A DNA stretch of 35,310 nucleotides, from NCBI RefSeq assembly GCF_017115085.1, contig NZ_JABXKJ010000251.1, positions 1 to 35,310 on the forward strand, given 5' to 3'. The translations under genes were made by a program, and so were the position numbers. Origin of the DNA: Nostoc sp. NMS7 (GTDB lineage Bacteria > Cyanobacteriota > Cyanobacteriia > Cyanobacteriales > Nostocaceae). The notes beneath the pieces were generated by a model that was not told the DNA's origin, did no database searches, and saw only the letters and a program-made list of their open reading frames with translations. Shown piece after piece: positions 1 through 9,696 of the stretch; the stretch's first letter is position 1, and every line of letters starts with the position of its first letter.

Positions 1-1277
1 CTTTGTATTTCGGCAATAGTACCACCAGATTGTCAGCTAGTTGATATTAGTGTTGCTAGAGGCAATGTAATTCTAGTCGATCATGGACGCACTGTTGAAC
101 GGGAAGATTTGGGAACTGTACCGGGAAAAAAGATAACCCAGGGATGCCAAGAGTCAGGCGAACCTATAGAAATTTTAGTAGTAGGCGATCGCTTCCGTCC
201 TACCTTGCAAAAAACGCCTTTAACTTTCAGCCAACCTCTGTCCAAAAATAATCTGACTCAAGATGCTAAGAGTTTGCTAATTCAAGACCCCCATCAAGCA
301 TTACCTCAAATCAAACTTAGGATACTCAAAATTACTCTACTTGGACTCCCCGGTACGACCTTATAGACAGCAATCGCAAAGATCAACATTTTGTTGTGGA
401 AATGGACAATGATGGACAAGCACACTTGCGCTTTGGGGATGGTGAATTAGGAATCAAACCAGCAGTCAATACTCACTTCCAGGCTTCCTACCGAGTAGGT
501 AACGGCCTTGCAGGCAATATTAGTGCTGAAGTGATTTCTTATATTGTTTTTCGCAATAAACTAATTAGTGATTCGACATTGCAACCACACCAGCCCTTTC
601 CCGCTATAGGTGGGACAGCACCAGAACCTCTATCTCAGGTGAAATTATATGCACCGCATCTATCTCACGAAAAATTAGAGCGTGCCATTACTGCTGATGA
701 CTATGCACAATTAGTAATGGAACATTTCCCGACAAAAGTGCAACGAGCCGCCGCCGTCTTACGCTGGACAGGTAGCCGGTATGAAGTCTGGGTGACAGTA
801 GATCCCTTCAACAAAGAAACGGTAGATCACAAATTACTGCAAAATATTACCACAGACCTAAAAAAATATCGCCGCATTGGTCATGATGTCATCGTTCAAC
901 AAGCAGCATACGTCTGTTTAGATATAGCGATGAGAGTTGATCTCCAATTTGACTATTTGCGCGGTCATCTCAAAGCTGCTTTGCTGGATATTTTCAGTAA
1001 CCGCATTTTATCTGATGGTCGGCGTGGTTTTTTCCATCCCGATAACTTGACTTTTGGCCAAGGAATTGCATTAAGTCAAATTGTAGCGATCGCTTCTACT
1101 ATTCCAGGAGTTGAAAGTGTCTCTATAACTAAGTTAGAACGTCTTTTTGCAGGTTCAAATCACGAGATTGAAGCAGGTTTTTTAACCATTGGTTCTTCGG
1201 AAATTGCCCGACTCGATAACAACCCAAACTTTCCCGAAAACGGTAAATTTACACTCGATTTGCGAGGTGGGAGATGA
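1..1277 (+). pseudogene. eCIS baseplate assembly protein (gp6/J-like), 5'-truncated by the window and frameshifted
   Basis: Reading frame 1 is open from the window edge and contains ISVARGNVILVDHGRTV, a hallmark of 'putative baseplate assembly proteins' of contractile injection systems. It stops at 364-366. The homologous continuation (TWTPRYDLIDS, then FGDGELG, then the C-terminal EIARLDNNPNFPENGKFTL and GGR) is in frame 3, open through the break to 1277. Adding one G to the AGG at 319-321 restores a continuous reading (IKLR-DTQNYSTW), so I read this as a single gene with a 1-nt deletion. By family, the product is a wedge subunit that builds the baseplate joining sheath and spike. Its stop overlaps the next start (ATGA, 1274-1277), so the cluster was translated as an operon. 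It may be a true pseudogene, a programmed shift (no slippery heptamer seen) or a sequencing error. The family call is strong; the cause of the break is open. Confidence 0.8.
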
Positions 1278-3725
1278 AATTAACTTGTAGCTGTAACTGT
1301 CACTCTAACTATAAACTAAGCGATCGCTCCAGCTGTGGTTGCTGTGAAGGTGCAGAAATTCTCACTCCCAAATCGGTAGCTAATCAACCTGGTTTGTATA
1401 CCCTAGCTTATCGAGTTGGAACCCATGCAAGCTTTTACCAGACAATGAAAGCGCGTTTGGGCGATCGCAACTTTCCCTCACTCAAACATCTAAAAACCCG
1501 CGATCCTCTAGACCCGTCTCTAGCTCTACTAGATGCTTGGGCTACTGTGGCAGACGTTCTGACATTCTATCAGGAACGCATAGCCAATGAAGGTTACTTA
1601 CGCACTGCCATTGAGCGACGTTCCTTAGTAGAATTAGCTCGATTAGTAGACTATGCACATAGTCCTGGTGTTAGCGCCAGCGTTTATTTAGCTTTTACTA
1701 TAGAAGATGGTTACAGTCTAGAAATTCCTGCTGGTCTGAGTAGCCAGAGTTTACCTAATTCTGATGAATCGCCGGAATTTTTTGAAACATCAGAAAAACT
1801 GCAAGCTTATGCCCAGTTAAATCAAATGAAACCCCGGATGAGCCAACCGCAACAGGTTAGCTCAACTGCTAAGGAAATTAACCAACTTTATGTGGATAGC
1901 GTAAGCACGAATCTCAAACCTAACGATCTGCTTTTACTGATATTTAGTGATCATGAAGCTAAACAAGTCGTTCAGAAAGTTCAAATTATTGAGCCTCAAC
2001 TAGAGCAAAATCGAACAAAAATTACATTCCAATTTCCACCGAAACTTTCACAGCCATTAACTAATGATTTTCTGTCACCAAACAGTTCTTTAGCAAGTAA
2101 AACAGCACAACAAATCAAACAATTAAGCAAACTACCATCAATCCAACCTGCAAATGCTTCAGAATTAAAGCGCACAAAACAACAAATCTTCGATCCTGAT
2201 AAAATTGATATTAATTCTCGATTAATTAAAGCCTTAAACCCTTCATCAAACACAGCAATATATCAAATCTTAACCACTAATAAAGCTAATGATTCTAAGC
2301 AGTTAAGCCAAGTTGAGGTTCTAGGAATCAAAGCTGCACCTTTTGGACATGACCTACCTTTGAAACCAATATTTGACCAGCAAGGGCGAATTGAAAAATA
2401 CGAAGAATGGCAAATCGCGGATGTAAATGAAGCAACATCAAGTTCCGCTGGTATACTACCATTAGAATTACGAAATATCTTAGCCTTGGATGCTCAATAT
2501 GATGTAATTACACCTGGTAGTCGCCTAGCAATTGAGCGTGTAAATGTGAGTGAAATTAGTATTTATCAAGTAATAAAAGTGGAAAATCTTACTAAAATCG
2601 CTTATAACACAGTAGGAAGAATTACACAACTCACTTTAAATGAACCTTGGTTAAACGAACAAGATACATCGTTAGATGTCATGCGTAAAACTACAGTGTA
2701 TCTCAAGAGTGAAGATTTGAATTTGGTAGAACAACTTAATGATTTGCAGGATGGACCAAGTAGTCAAAATGATATATCCGACCAGATGGAAATTGAACTA
2801 GACAATCTCTATGAAGGTCTACAACCTGGACGCTGGTTGATTATCTCCGGTGAACGCAGTGATATATCTGATGTCAAGGGTGTCTGGGCTAGCGAAGTTG
2901 TCATGTTAGCTGGGGTAAGACAGGATATCAATCCTAATTTGCCCAATGACAAACCGCATACATTCCTGAAATTTGCTAGACCTTTAGCTTATTCTTACAA
3001 GCGAGAGACTGTTACTATCTATGGCAATGTAGTCAAAGCTACTCATGGCGAGACTCATACTGAAATACTGGGCAGTGGTGACGGTACTAAAGCCAATCAA
3101 CAATTTACCCTATCACTACCGCCCCTCACCTATCTACCAAGACCTAATCCTAGTGGCGTTATTAGCACCTTGGAAGTATATGTTAATGATGTCCGTTGGC
3201 AAGAAGTAGAAAATTTGATTAAGTTTATACCGCAGTTTCGTGCAAGCATTATACCAGTTTGGCGACCCATATCAGTCACTACAAGTAGATATGCGGGAAC
3301 TCATGTTGTTAATTATCAGTGCCAATGTGCGAATTTTAGCAAGTTATCAATGGGAATCTGTGGCATTGACAATTCGGACTGCTTTGTTCGATAAATTTAG
3401 CTTTGAACGTCAGGAACTAGGACAAGATGTTGTCCTCAGTGAAGTTATCAGCACGATTCAACAAGTACCTGGCGTAGACTACGTGGATGTAGATATTTTA
3501 GATAGCGTTTCCGAAACTGAAGCCCAAAATCCAGATATTTTAAAAACAAAACTTCAAGAACTGGCAACACTAGGCATCACTTGTGGAAATGGGCAACCAA
3601 AACAAAGAATTCCTGTAAACTTGGCTGTTTTTGATTCCACAACAAACCCACTTTTTCCCGCTCAATTAGCTATTCTCAGCCCTCAAGTGCCGGACACACT
3701 AATTCTGAAGGAGTTGAAATTATGA
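1274..3725 (+). pseudogene. Second eCIS baseplate assembly protein, central part deleted and frame shifted
   Basis: The N-terminal part (1274 to about 3216, frame 2) begins with a Cys-rich leader (C5, C7, C9, C21, C23, C24). It continues with GLYTLAYRVGTHASF and LLDAWATVADVLTFYQERIA, typical of the N-terminus of the second baseplate-assembly protein of eCIS loci. It runs as far as STLEVYVNDVRWQEVENL. In the family, roughly 150-200 residues including the FGDG motif should follow. Instead the sequence jumps, in frame 3, to LYRSFVQALYQFGDPYQSL and the normal C-terminal domain (ALFDKFSFERQELGQDVVLS, PGVDYVDVD), ending at 3725. The upstream frame runs on in unrelated sequence to a stop at 3394, and the C-terminal frame could only start from GTG 3240. 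I infer an internal deletion that is not a multiple of three, with its junction near 3212-3222. The stop overlaps the next ATG at 3722. A full-length functional product is unlikely; two separately expressed fragments cannot be excluded. Confidence 0.75.
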
Positions 3726-6259
3726 GCAATTCCCCAGACCGCCTTTATGAACTCTTGCCAGGTGTTTACCGCATCCGTGATGCCGAACAAGGCTATCCCC
3801 TACGGGATTTATTACGTGTCATTGCCGAACAAGTAGATATTGTTGAATCAGATATTACTCAACTCTATGAAAATTGGTTTATTGAAACTTGCCAGGATTG
3901 GGTAGTACCATACATTGGTGATTTAATTGGTTATCAAAGCGTTCAGAGTTCTGGTACAAATGCGATCGGCAATAAAATTCTAAATCCTCGTCGTGAAGTA
4001 GCAAATACTATTCGCTACCGACGGCGCAAGGGGACGCTAGCTTTATTGGAATCGCTGGCTGATAAAGTGGCTGGCTGGCCGGCACGAGTTGTAGAATTTC
4101 ATCAGCTAGTTAGTAAAACACAACATATCAATCACCTGCATTCATCAACCTCAACAACAGTAAATCTGCATCAGGTTGATCCAATTACAAAGTTAAATAA
4201 CCCATTCGATGAATTAGCTCATACAGTAGATATTCGCCAGATTGCTTCACAATATCAACCTGGAAAATACAACACTCCGAATATTGGTATTTTTGTTTGG
4301 CGATTAAAACCTTATTCCATGACTCTGACACCAGCTTTTTGTTTGGAAGAAGTTAGCTCTAACTGCTACACCTTTAGCATTACAGGTAACGATACTCCGC
4401 TTTACACTCGTCCCCAACTAACAACAGATGCAACCCAAATTGAGCGTGAATTAAACTTACCTCTTCCCATTCAACGACAAGTTTTGCAATCTCACAAAAA
4501 CGATTATTTTGACTCAAACCCAAATCCAGAACAATTTACTAAAAGTTTGCAAATCTGGAAAGGTGTTGGTTCAAAACTGCAACCAGTTTCTCCAGAGCAA
4601 ATTATTATTGCCGATCTTAGCGATTGGAATTATCAACCAGAGCAAGACCACATAGCAGTTGATCCAGAATTAGGACGGATGATTTTTCCTATATGCCAAT
4701 TACCAAAAAATGGTGTTTGGGTTTCTTATCATTACGGTTTCAGTGCTGATATTGGTGGTGGCGAATATGACCGAACTTTGTTAGATTCTGTGGCAAATTT
4801 TTTACTTAATGTTGGTGATATTGAAGAACCAGCCACTTTTATCTCGCAACAAGATGCTTCTGCATTATCCCGGTTTTTGCGATCGCAATTTTCCAGAGAT
4901 ACCCAAAGGCTTTTGGATGCCTATGCCATTCCTCCTGCCGAACTAGCTTTAGTTACAGCTTTACTCAGAGAGCTAAATCAACTACTTTTGGGTGAAAGTC
5001 TCTACGATGAACAACGTTTTGCATCTATTACCTTGAGTATAGAAACTAAAAGATTGGTTCAGCAAAATCTCTACGGCAAAGAACTGATTCGCTGCAATCG
5101 TTTGCTATTAGAAGAAGCTTTTCCCTCTCAAATCAGAAAGCATTATGCTCATTACAGCGTCAGTCAAACTTCACAAGCTGATTATCAAACTATTGCCGAA
5201 GCAATCTCGCGCTGGCAGCGAGACAAACCCCATAATGCTGCGATTGAAATTATCGACAGTGGTGTTTATGTAGAACGAATTAATATTGAACTGGAACAAA
5301 ATCAAAGTCTGCAATTACGTGCAGCTAACCGCAAACGTCCGGTAATTCGCATTCTCGACTGGAGAACTTCTTTAGGTGATGCTTTAAATGTCACAGTAGA
5401 GTCAGGAAGTTGCTTTGTTCTCGATGGTTTATTGATTACTGGTCGGGGAGTGCATATAGAAGGTAATCCCACTCAATTTACAGATTATCCTACCTCTGGC
5501 GTGCAACAACCAACTGCGGTTATTATCCGTCATTCTACATTAGTACCAGGCTGGTCATTACATTGTGACTGCGAACCTCGACGTTCCAGCGAACCAAGTT
5601 TGGAGTTATTTAATATCAATGGGTGTATAACAATTGAACACAGTATTGTTGGCTCGATTCAGGTTAACCAAGATGAGGTAGAGACTGATCCTTTGCCGAT
5701 ACATATTAGCGATAGCATTATAGATGCTACCAGTATAGAAGGTGAAGCGATCGGTGCAGTGGGTTACTCTATAGCCCATGCGCGGTTAACTATTGCACGT
5801 TGCACAGTTTTTGGAAAGATTCAAGTACATACAATTGATTTAGCAGAAAACAGTATTTTTAAGGGCATAATATTCGTTGCTCGTCGCCAACAAGGTTGTA
5901 TCCGTTTCTGCTACGTGATGCCTAACTCACGCACACCACGTCGGTATAATTGCCAGCCGGATTTAGTCGAGCAAATAGTTAGGCAAGAAACAGAACTACA
6001 GCCAGAACAAATAGAGGCGGAACAACTTATCGTTAGATACCGCGTACAACCTCAATTCAACAGTACACGCTATGGCACACCTACTTATTGTCAGTTAGCG
6101 TCAACCTGTGCTGAAGAAATCAAACGTGGCGCTGATGATGAATCAGAAATAGGTGCTTTTCACAATCTATATCAGCCTCAAAAAGAGGCTAACCTACGCA
6201 TCCGTTTAGATGAATATACACCCGCTAATACTGAAATTGGCATTATTTACGCTAGCTAA
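3722..6259 (+). CDS. eCIS tail/baseplate protein with a beta-helix-like C-terminal part
   Basis: 845 residues. The N-terminus (about 5-75), with RLYELLPGVYRIRDAEQGYP, then VIAEQVDIVESDITQLYE and WVVPYIGDLIG, matches the 'phage tail protein' that follows the baseplate-assembly genes in eCIS loci and resembles P2 gpI/T4 gp7-type wedge proteins. From about residue 500 to 720 there are recurrent short beta-strand-like units (AIEIIDSGVYVERI, SCFVLDGLLITGRGVHIEG, SIVGSIQV, ARCTVFGKIQV), which suggests a right-handed parallel beta-helix as found in tail spikes or fibres. The start is ATG 3722, overlapping the previous stop, with a GGAG motif upstream. It is intact, unlike the two genes before it. 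I infer a wedge subunit with an outward-facing, possibly surface-binding module. The first part is well supported; the beta-helix reading rests on pattern only. Confidence 0.75.
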   Translation: MSNSPDRLYELLPGVYRIRDAEQGYPLRDLLRVIAEQVDIVESDITQLYENWFIETCQDWVVPYIGDLIGYQSVQSSGTNAIGNKILNPRREVANTIRYRRRKGTLALLESLADKVAGWPARVVEFHQLVSKTQHINHLHSSTSTTVNLHQVDPITKLNNPFDELAHTVDIRQIASQYQPGKYNTPNIGIFVWRLKPYSMTLTPAFCLEEVSSNCYTFSITGNDTPLYTRPQLTTDATQIERELNLPLPIQRQVLQSHKNDYFDSNPNPEQFTKSLQIWKGVGSKLQPVSPEQIIIADLSDWNYQPEQDHIAVDPELGRMIFPICQLPKNGVWVSYHYGFSADIGGGEYDRTLLDSVANFLLNVGDIEEPATFISQQDASALSRFLRSQFSRDTQRLLDAYAIPPAELALVTALLRELNQLLLGESLYDEQRFASITLSIETKRLVQQNLYGKELIRCNRLLLEEAFPSQIRKHYAHYSVSQTSQADYQTIAEAISRWQRDKPHNAAIEIIDSGVYVERINIELEQNQSLQLRAANRKRPVIRILDWRTSLGDALNVTVESGSCFVLDGLLITGRGVHIEGNPTQFTDYPTSGVQQPTAVIIRHSTLVPGWSLHCDCEPRRSSEPSLELFNINGCITIEHSIVGSIQVNQDEVETDPLPIHISDSIIDATSIEGEAIGAVGYSIAHARLTIARCTVFGKIQVHTIDLAENSIFKGIIFVARRQQGCIRFCYVMPNSRTPRRYNCQPDLVEQIVRQETELQPEQIEAEQLIVRYRVQPQFNSTRYGTPTYCQLASTCAEEIKRGADDESEIGAFHNLYQPQKEANLRIRLDEYTPANTEIGIIYAS

Positions 6260-6269
6260 AGAGGATTTT

Positions 6270-8630
6270 ATGCAAGGAGAATTTAGAGGCGATTTTACTC
6301 GTGATACCTACGACAAAAGCAAGCACTTCCTTCGAGTATTGATGCAACAAGGTAGAGTGCAATTAGATGCAGACTTCAACGAACAGACATCAATTTTACT
6401 AAATCGCCTGCAAACTTTGGCCAAAGATATATTTGGGCTACAAGGTGGCCCAGAGCAGAATTGTGGTTTTGAATTTATCGCCACGGAGGAGCAAATTAAT
6501 AATATTAATAATCTCAATGAGGAAGAAAAATATGAATTAAAAAAACGGCTCCAATGCCAAAGCTATTTAATTAGCAAAGGCAATTATTATGTAGATGGTA
6601 TACTTTGTGAAAATGAGGAATTTATAGATCCTTGTCAAGTCCACCAACTACAACTAAAGGATGGGACATATCTTGCTTATCTTGATGTTTGGGAGCGATA
6701 TATAACCCCTATTGAAGATCGTGACGACTTCCAAATTAATATTCGTGAAGTTGCTTTAGGGGGAGCGGATACAGCAACTCGCTCTAAGTTAGTTTGGCAA
6801 GTGAAACTCAAACAATTAGGAGAGGATAAAGATATTGAAACAGTTGCCAAGCAAGTTACCAAGAATCGTGACTATTTTTGCAGTCTGCTAGGTCGAGAAT
6901 TAATGAAGCCTGGAAAAGGCGAAATTATTGCTAGAATTACAAAGCCTAGTTCTACAGGAATGAAAGATCCATGTGTTATTCCGTTTAATTCTAAATTTCG
7001 CGGTACAGAAAACCATCTTTATCGGGCGGAAATTTTTAGAGCTTCCACTGCCAATAAAAATCAACTATCATTTGTCTGGTCACGCGAAAATAGCTCAATT
7101 GTTTTTCCTATTGTGACGTCTATTGATAGCAACTCTTCAGTTATTGTCTTGAAACTAGAACATTTAGGAAAAGACAAAAATTCTAGTTTATCAGCAGGTG
7201 ATTGGGTAGAAATCATCGATGATGATTATATACTTGGAGATAGCGATCGCCAGCTACTAAGAGTTGAGCAGGTGGATCGGATTGAGAATCAAGTATTTAT
7301 ATCAAGTGACGCTAAAACCAATACATTGGTTAAAGAAAAGCATCCTCTCTTACGCCGTTGGGACTCTGGAGAAGTCAAGGTAAGTCTATCTGATATGAAG
7401 AATGATAAATGGTTTCACCTTGAAGATGGAATTGAAATTCAATTTAAAACAGATACTCAGAACAGCTTTTATCAAGTAGGTGATTATTGGCTAATCCCCG
7501 TGCGGACAGCTACTGGTAACGTAGAATGGCCCCAACGAAAAAACCAAGAAGGGAAATTAGAACCCCAACCTCAATTACCACATGGTATATCTCATTATTA
7601 TGCACCTCTAGCGATAGTTTTAAGTAATTCTAATAAAGTCATAGTTCATGATTGCCGAAGAAAGATTGGCAGTTCCGAAAGTACTACATTACCTGCAAGT
7701 GAAAAAGATGATCTTACCCCACCAATTGATACCCAGCAAAATCCTATACCGTCTATTGTTACTAAAGCAACACCTACACAAACAATTAAAGAATTCAACT
7801 GCATAATCAATGCTAGCTGGCATCACGATCAAGTTTTGGAAGCTACCCTTGGAAAAGAAGAGGAAAATTCTAGCAATATACCAAACGATCAATTATTTAA
7901 TTTAAAATCTCAGGAATTGAAAGATTTATTTACGAAACTAGGTCTAGTAATTCAGTTTCAAAAGCCAGTACGGATTGATAGTTTACATAAGAGTAGTGTA
8001 TCTGTTTTAGCTCATACAGACAATGTATTTAGAGGTGAAGTATTTTATATATTGCCTATGAAGGTTGAAGCAGTTCAAGTTAGAAAAGTTGAAACAAAAC
8101 CTATCCGTTGGGCAATTGGCACTGATGTGTTAGATAGTAATGTCAATCTAATTACAGAAGTTGAACCTCTGACGAATCAAAATAATCCCTATACTGAAGC
8201 TGTTCGATTGATTACACCTGATGATTGGTCACAAAAAGCCGTTTTTAACCAAAGTAATATCTATCAGTTTACTGTACTATTGCATGGTGACTGGATTCTG
8301 AATGAAAAACTATTATTTGAAGAAGAAAATTTGAATTTCTCAGGAGATTTAAATAAAGGAATTATTGCTGATGGATTACGTCAGCAGTTTCAATCAAAGG
8401 AAATTTTACTTTCTCAAAATCTTATTTTGGTTACCGAAAAAGAAAATTTAAAATGGCGCTTAGTCGATGGAGGGAAAGTTTACATCTTGAAGACAGATAA
8501 CAATAAATTAACAGTTAGCAAGATTCAGGCATTGGATGCCAACAATATTTGGCCTGGTGTCCCTGAGCGGTTTAGTGGAAATGGGTCAGAAGGAGGAGAC
8601 TGGATTAGTATTATTCATGTCAAAACTTGA
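6270..8630 (+). CDS. DUF6519-type protein of the contractile injection system locus
   Basis: 786 residues from ATG 6270, chosen because AGAGGA at 6259-6264 is a good ribosome site and the protein then opens with MQGEFRGDFTRDTYD. An ATG at 6210 in the same frame would overlap the previous gene. The N-terminal motif HFLRVLMQQGRVQLDADFNEQ defines a family (DUF6519) that sits beside baseplate and tail genes in bacterial eCIS loci. Residues about 90-160 contain YYVDGILCENEE and YLAYLDVWERYITPIED, also typical of the family; the remainder is poorly conserved. The exact structural role is not established to my knowledge. Position and family suggest a baseplate, fibre or accessory component. It is the last recognisable gene of the cluster, and the sequence downstream is degraded debris. 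Confidence 0.7.
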   Translation: MQGEFRGDFTRDTYDKSKHFLRVLMQQGRVQLDADFNEQTSILLNRLQTLAKDIFGLQGGPEQNCGFEFIATEEQINNINNLNEEEKYELKKRLQCQSYLISKGNYYVDGILCENEEFIDPCQVHQLQLKDGTYLAYLDVWERYITPIEDRDDFQINIREVALGGADTATRSKLVWQVKLKQLGEDKDIETVAKQVTKNRDYFCSLLGRELMKPGKGEIIARITKPSSTGMKDPCVIPFNSKFRGTENHLYRAEIFRASTANKNQLSFVWSRENSSIVFPIVTSIDSNSSVIVLKLEHLGKDKNSSLSAGDWVEIIDDDYILGDSDRQLLRVEQVDRIENQVFISSDAKTNTLVKEKHPLLRRWDSGEVKVSLSDMKNDKWFHLEDGIEIQFKTDTQNSFYQVGDYWLIPVRTATGNVEWPQRKNQEGKLEPQPQLPHGISHYYAPLAIVLSNSNKVIVHDCRRKIGSSESTTLPASEKDDLTPPIDTQQNPIPSIVTKATPTQTIKEFNCIINASWHHDQVLEATLGKEEENSSNIPNDQLFNLKSQELKDLFTKLGLVIQFQKPVRIDSLHKSSVSVLAHTDNVFRGEVFYILPMKVEAVQVRKVETKPIRWAIGTDVLDSNVNLITEVEPLTNQNNPYTEAVRLITPDDWSQKAVFNQSNIYQFTVLLHGDWILNEKLLFEEENLNFSGDLNKGIIADGLRQQFQSKEILLSQNLILVTEKENLKWRLVDGGKVYILKTDNNKLTVSKIQALDANNIWPGVPERFSGNGSEGGDWISIIHVKT

Positions 8631-8932
8631 TAATGGACAGTAAATTCAGGGATTGTGTGTAAAAGTTAAGGCAATAATTGTCAACAGCCATAGGTGAAGC
8701 TAAAGTCATTCCAGTTATGCCCCAAATGAGTCTAGTCCAGATTAGTGGTATTGAAACTTCATCAACCCCTGCAAATCCCAACAAGTAGATTGAGATAAAA
8801 GCGATCGCCATCTCTGTGACGATCTAGCACCAACTGCTGCAAATCCCAACAACTAGGTTCAGGTGAGAGCGATCGCCTACCTGAAAAAATCTCGATCTCG
8901 CGCAACTGCAACCATCCCAAAGGTCTTTCTCT
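8631..8932. other. Non-coding stretch after the injection-system genes
   Basis: No convincing gene. It holds two HIP1 octamers inside an imperfect direct repeat (listed separately) and several in-frame stops in every coding-like frame. It looks like degraded sequence. Confidence 0.5.
8769..8877. repeat. Imperfect 41-bp direct repeat carrying HIP1 sites
   Basis: Copies lie at 8769-8809 and 8837-8877, 68 bp apart. Both begin CTGCAAATCCCAACAA and end AGCGATCGCC; 35 of 41 positions agree by eye. Both copies carry the same in-frame stop pattern, so the repeat is unlikely to be coding now. Confidence 0.7.
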
Positions 8933-9187
8933 ATGTCCAAGTACGAGTTTCAGCTGGTGGCTAGACTTGACCCAAAACAGGTGAATTTTACAGTAGTGAA
9001 GGAGTTAGGGGAAAATAACAATTACACAGGCTATTTCTATGATACCAGTGATGGTGGAAATGGTGCGGCTGAGGCTGTGTTTAAGCATCTGCCAAAACTT
9101 GCTAGTGCTGCTAGAGCGATGCCTGCGGCGGGCTACGCCTACGCCCGATTAAATCGATTGAGCATTGCTTCTGCTACTTCTGGTTAG
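8933..9187 (+). pseudogene. Fragment resembling the C-terminal DUF1998 region of a DEAD-type helicase
   Basis: 84 codons from ATG 8933. The segment GYFYDTSDGGNGAAEAVFKH (residues about 34-53) resembles the 'YDT.pGG.G.ae..' core of DUF1998, the C-terminal part of MrfA/DrmB-type helicases, where a cluster of cysteines normally follows. Here the reading instead runs into a dispersed repeat (GGCGGGCTACGCCTACGC, about 9127-9144) and stops. There is no upstream helicase sequence, so at most this is a remnant cut by repeat insertion. The family match rests on one motif and is tentative; a short orphan gene is the alternative. Confidence 0.35.
9116..9146. repeat. Small dispersed palindromic repeat (Nostoc-type)
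   Basis: GCGATGCCTGCGGCGGG followed by CTACGCCTACGCCC. This GC-rich stem-forming unit is a familiar dispersed repeat in Nostoc-type genomes. It truncates the DUF1998-like reading frame. Confidence 0.55.
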
Positions 9188-9287
9188 GCATTGACAGTCG
9201 GTAGTTTTTCCCTTACTACACCGAAGAAGTGCTTCTAGCCACAGCGACAAATTTGTATTAGGATATGCGATCGCTTGCAGCTTAATT

Positions 9288-9488
9288 TTACAGGTATCTA
9301 GAATCAGGGCGAAGAGATTGACGGTATTGTTGCCCCAATTGCATCGCTTCGTCGTCAGCTGGGTCATTGGCAAAGCTGCCTAGAATGATTTGCCACCAAG
9401 GAATAGGAGAAACGGGGAGTTGCTGCTTGAGGCGAGCAACCTCGGTTTCTCAAATTGCAAGTCTGGCTTCGATTTCAGGGGTTGACAT
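9288..9488 (-). pseudogene. Antitoxin-like small protein remnant with an in-frame stop
   Basis: Read from ATG 9488 on the minus strand: MSTPEIEARLAI, stop (TGA, codon 13), ETEVARLKQQL, then PWWQIILGSFANDPADDEAM and QYRQSLRPDSRYL, stop. The pattern EIEARLA..E.EVARLK followed by PWW..I.G.FA.DP..DEAM..G..YR.SLRP is one I associate with small proteins encoded just before VapC/PIN toxins in cyanobacteria. One nonsense codon separates the coiled-coil start from the rest, so the gene is probably dead unless re-initiated. No intact PIN-domain toxin follows. The assignment as an antitoxin is from memory of the family and is moderate at best. Confidence 0.45.
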
Positions 9489-9696
9489 AGGATTTTTTGA
9501 TCATCTGTTGTTCTGATTATGTCATTTTGCCAGACTCAGGGAGGTTGGCGATCGCCCCTTTGCCCAAACTAAGTAGAGCGATCGCGCTAATTTCTAGGCA
9601 GATTGCCCAGATTTTTAATTAAATGGCTACTCAAATCCTACTCAAAATAGTAATAACTTAAACAGGATATCTGTTGTAACCGGAGTTAAGAAGCTG

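Noticed and set aside
1..8630. Prophage
   Set aside because: Only tail/baseplate-like genes with eCIS-specific families (DUF6519, TIGR02243-like) are present; no capsid, terminase, integrase or lysis genes are seen, though the left side is cut off.
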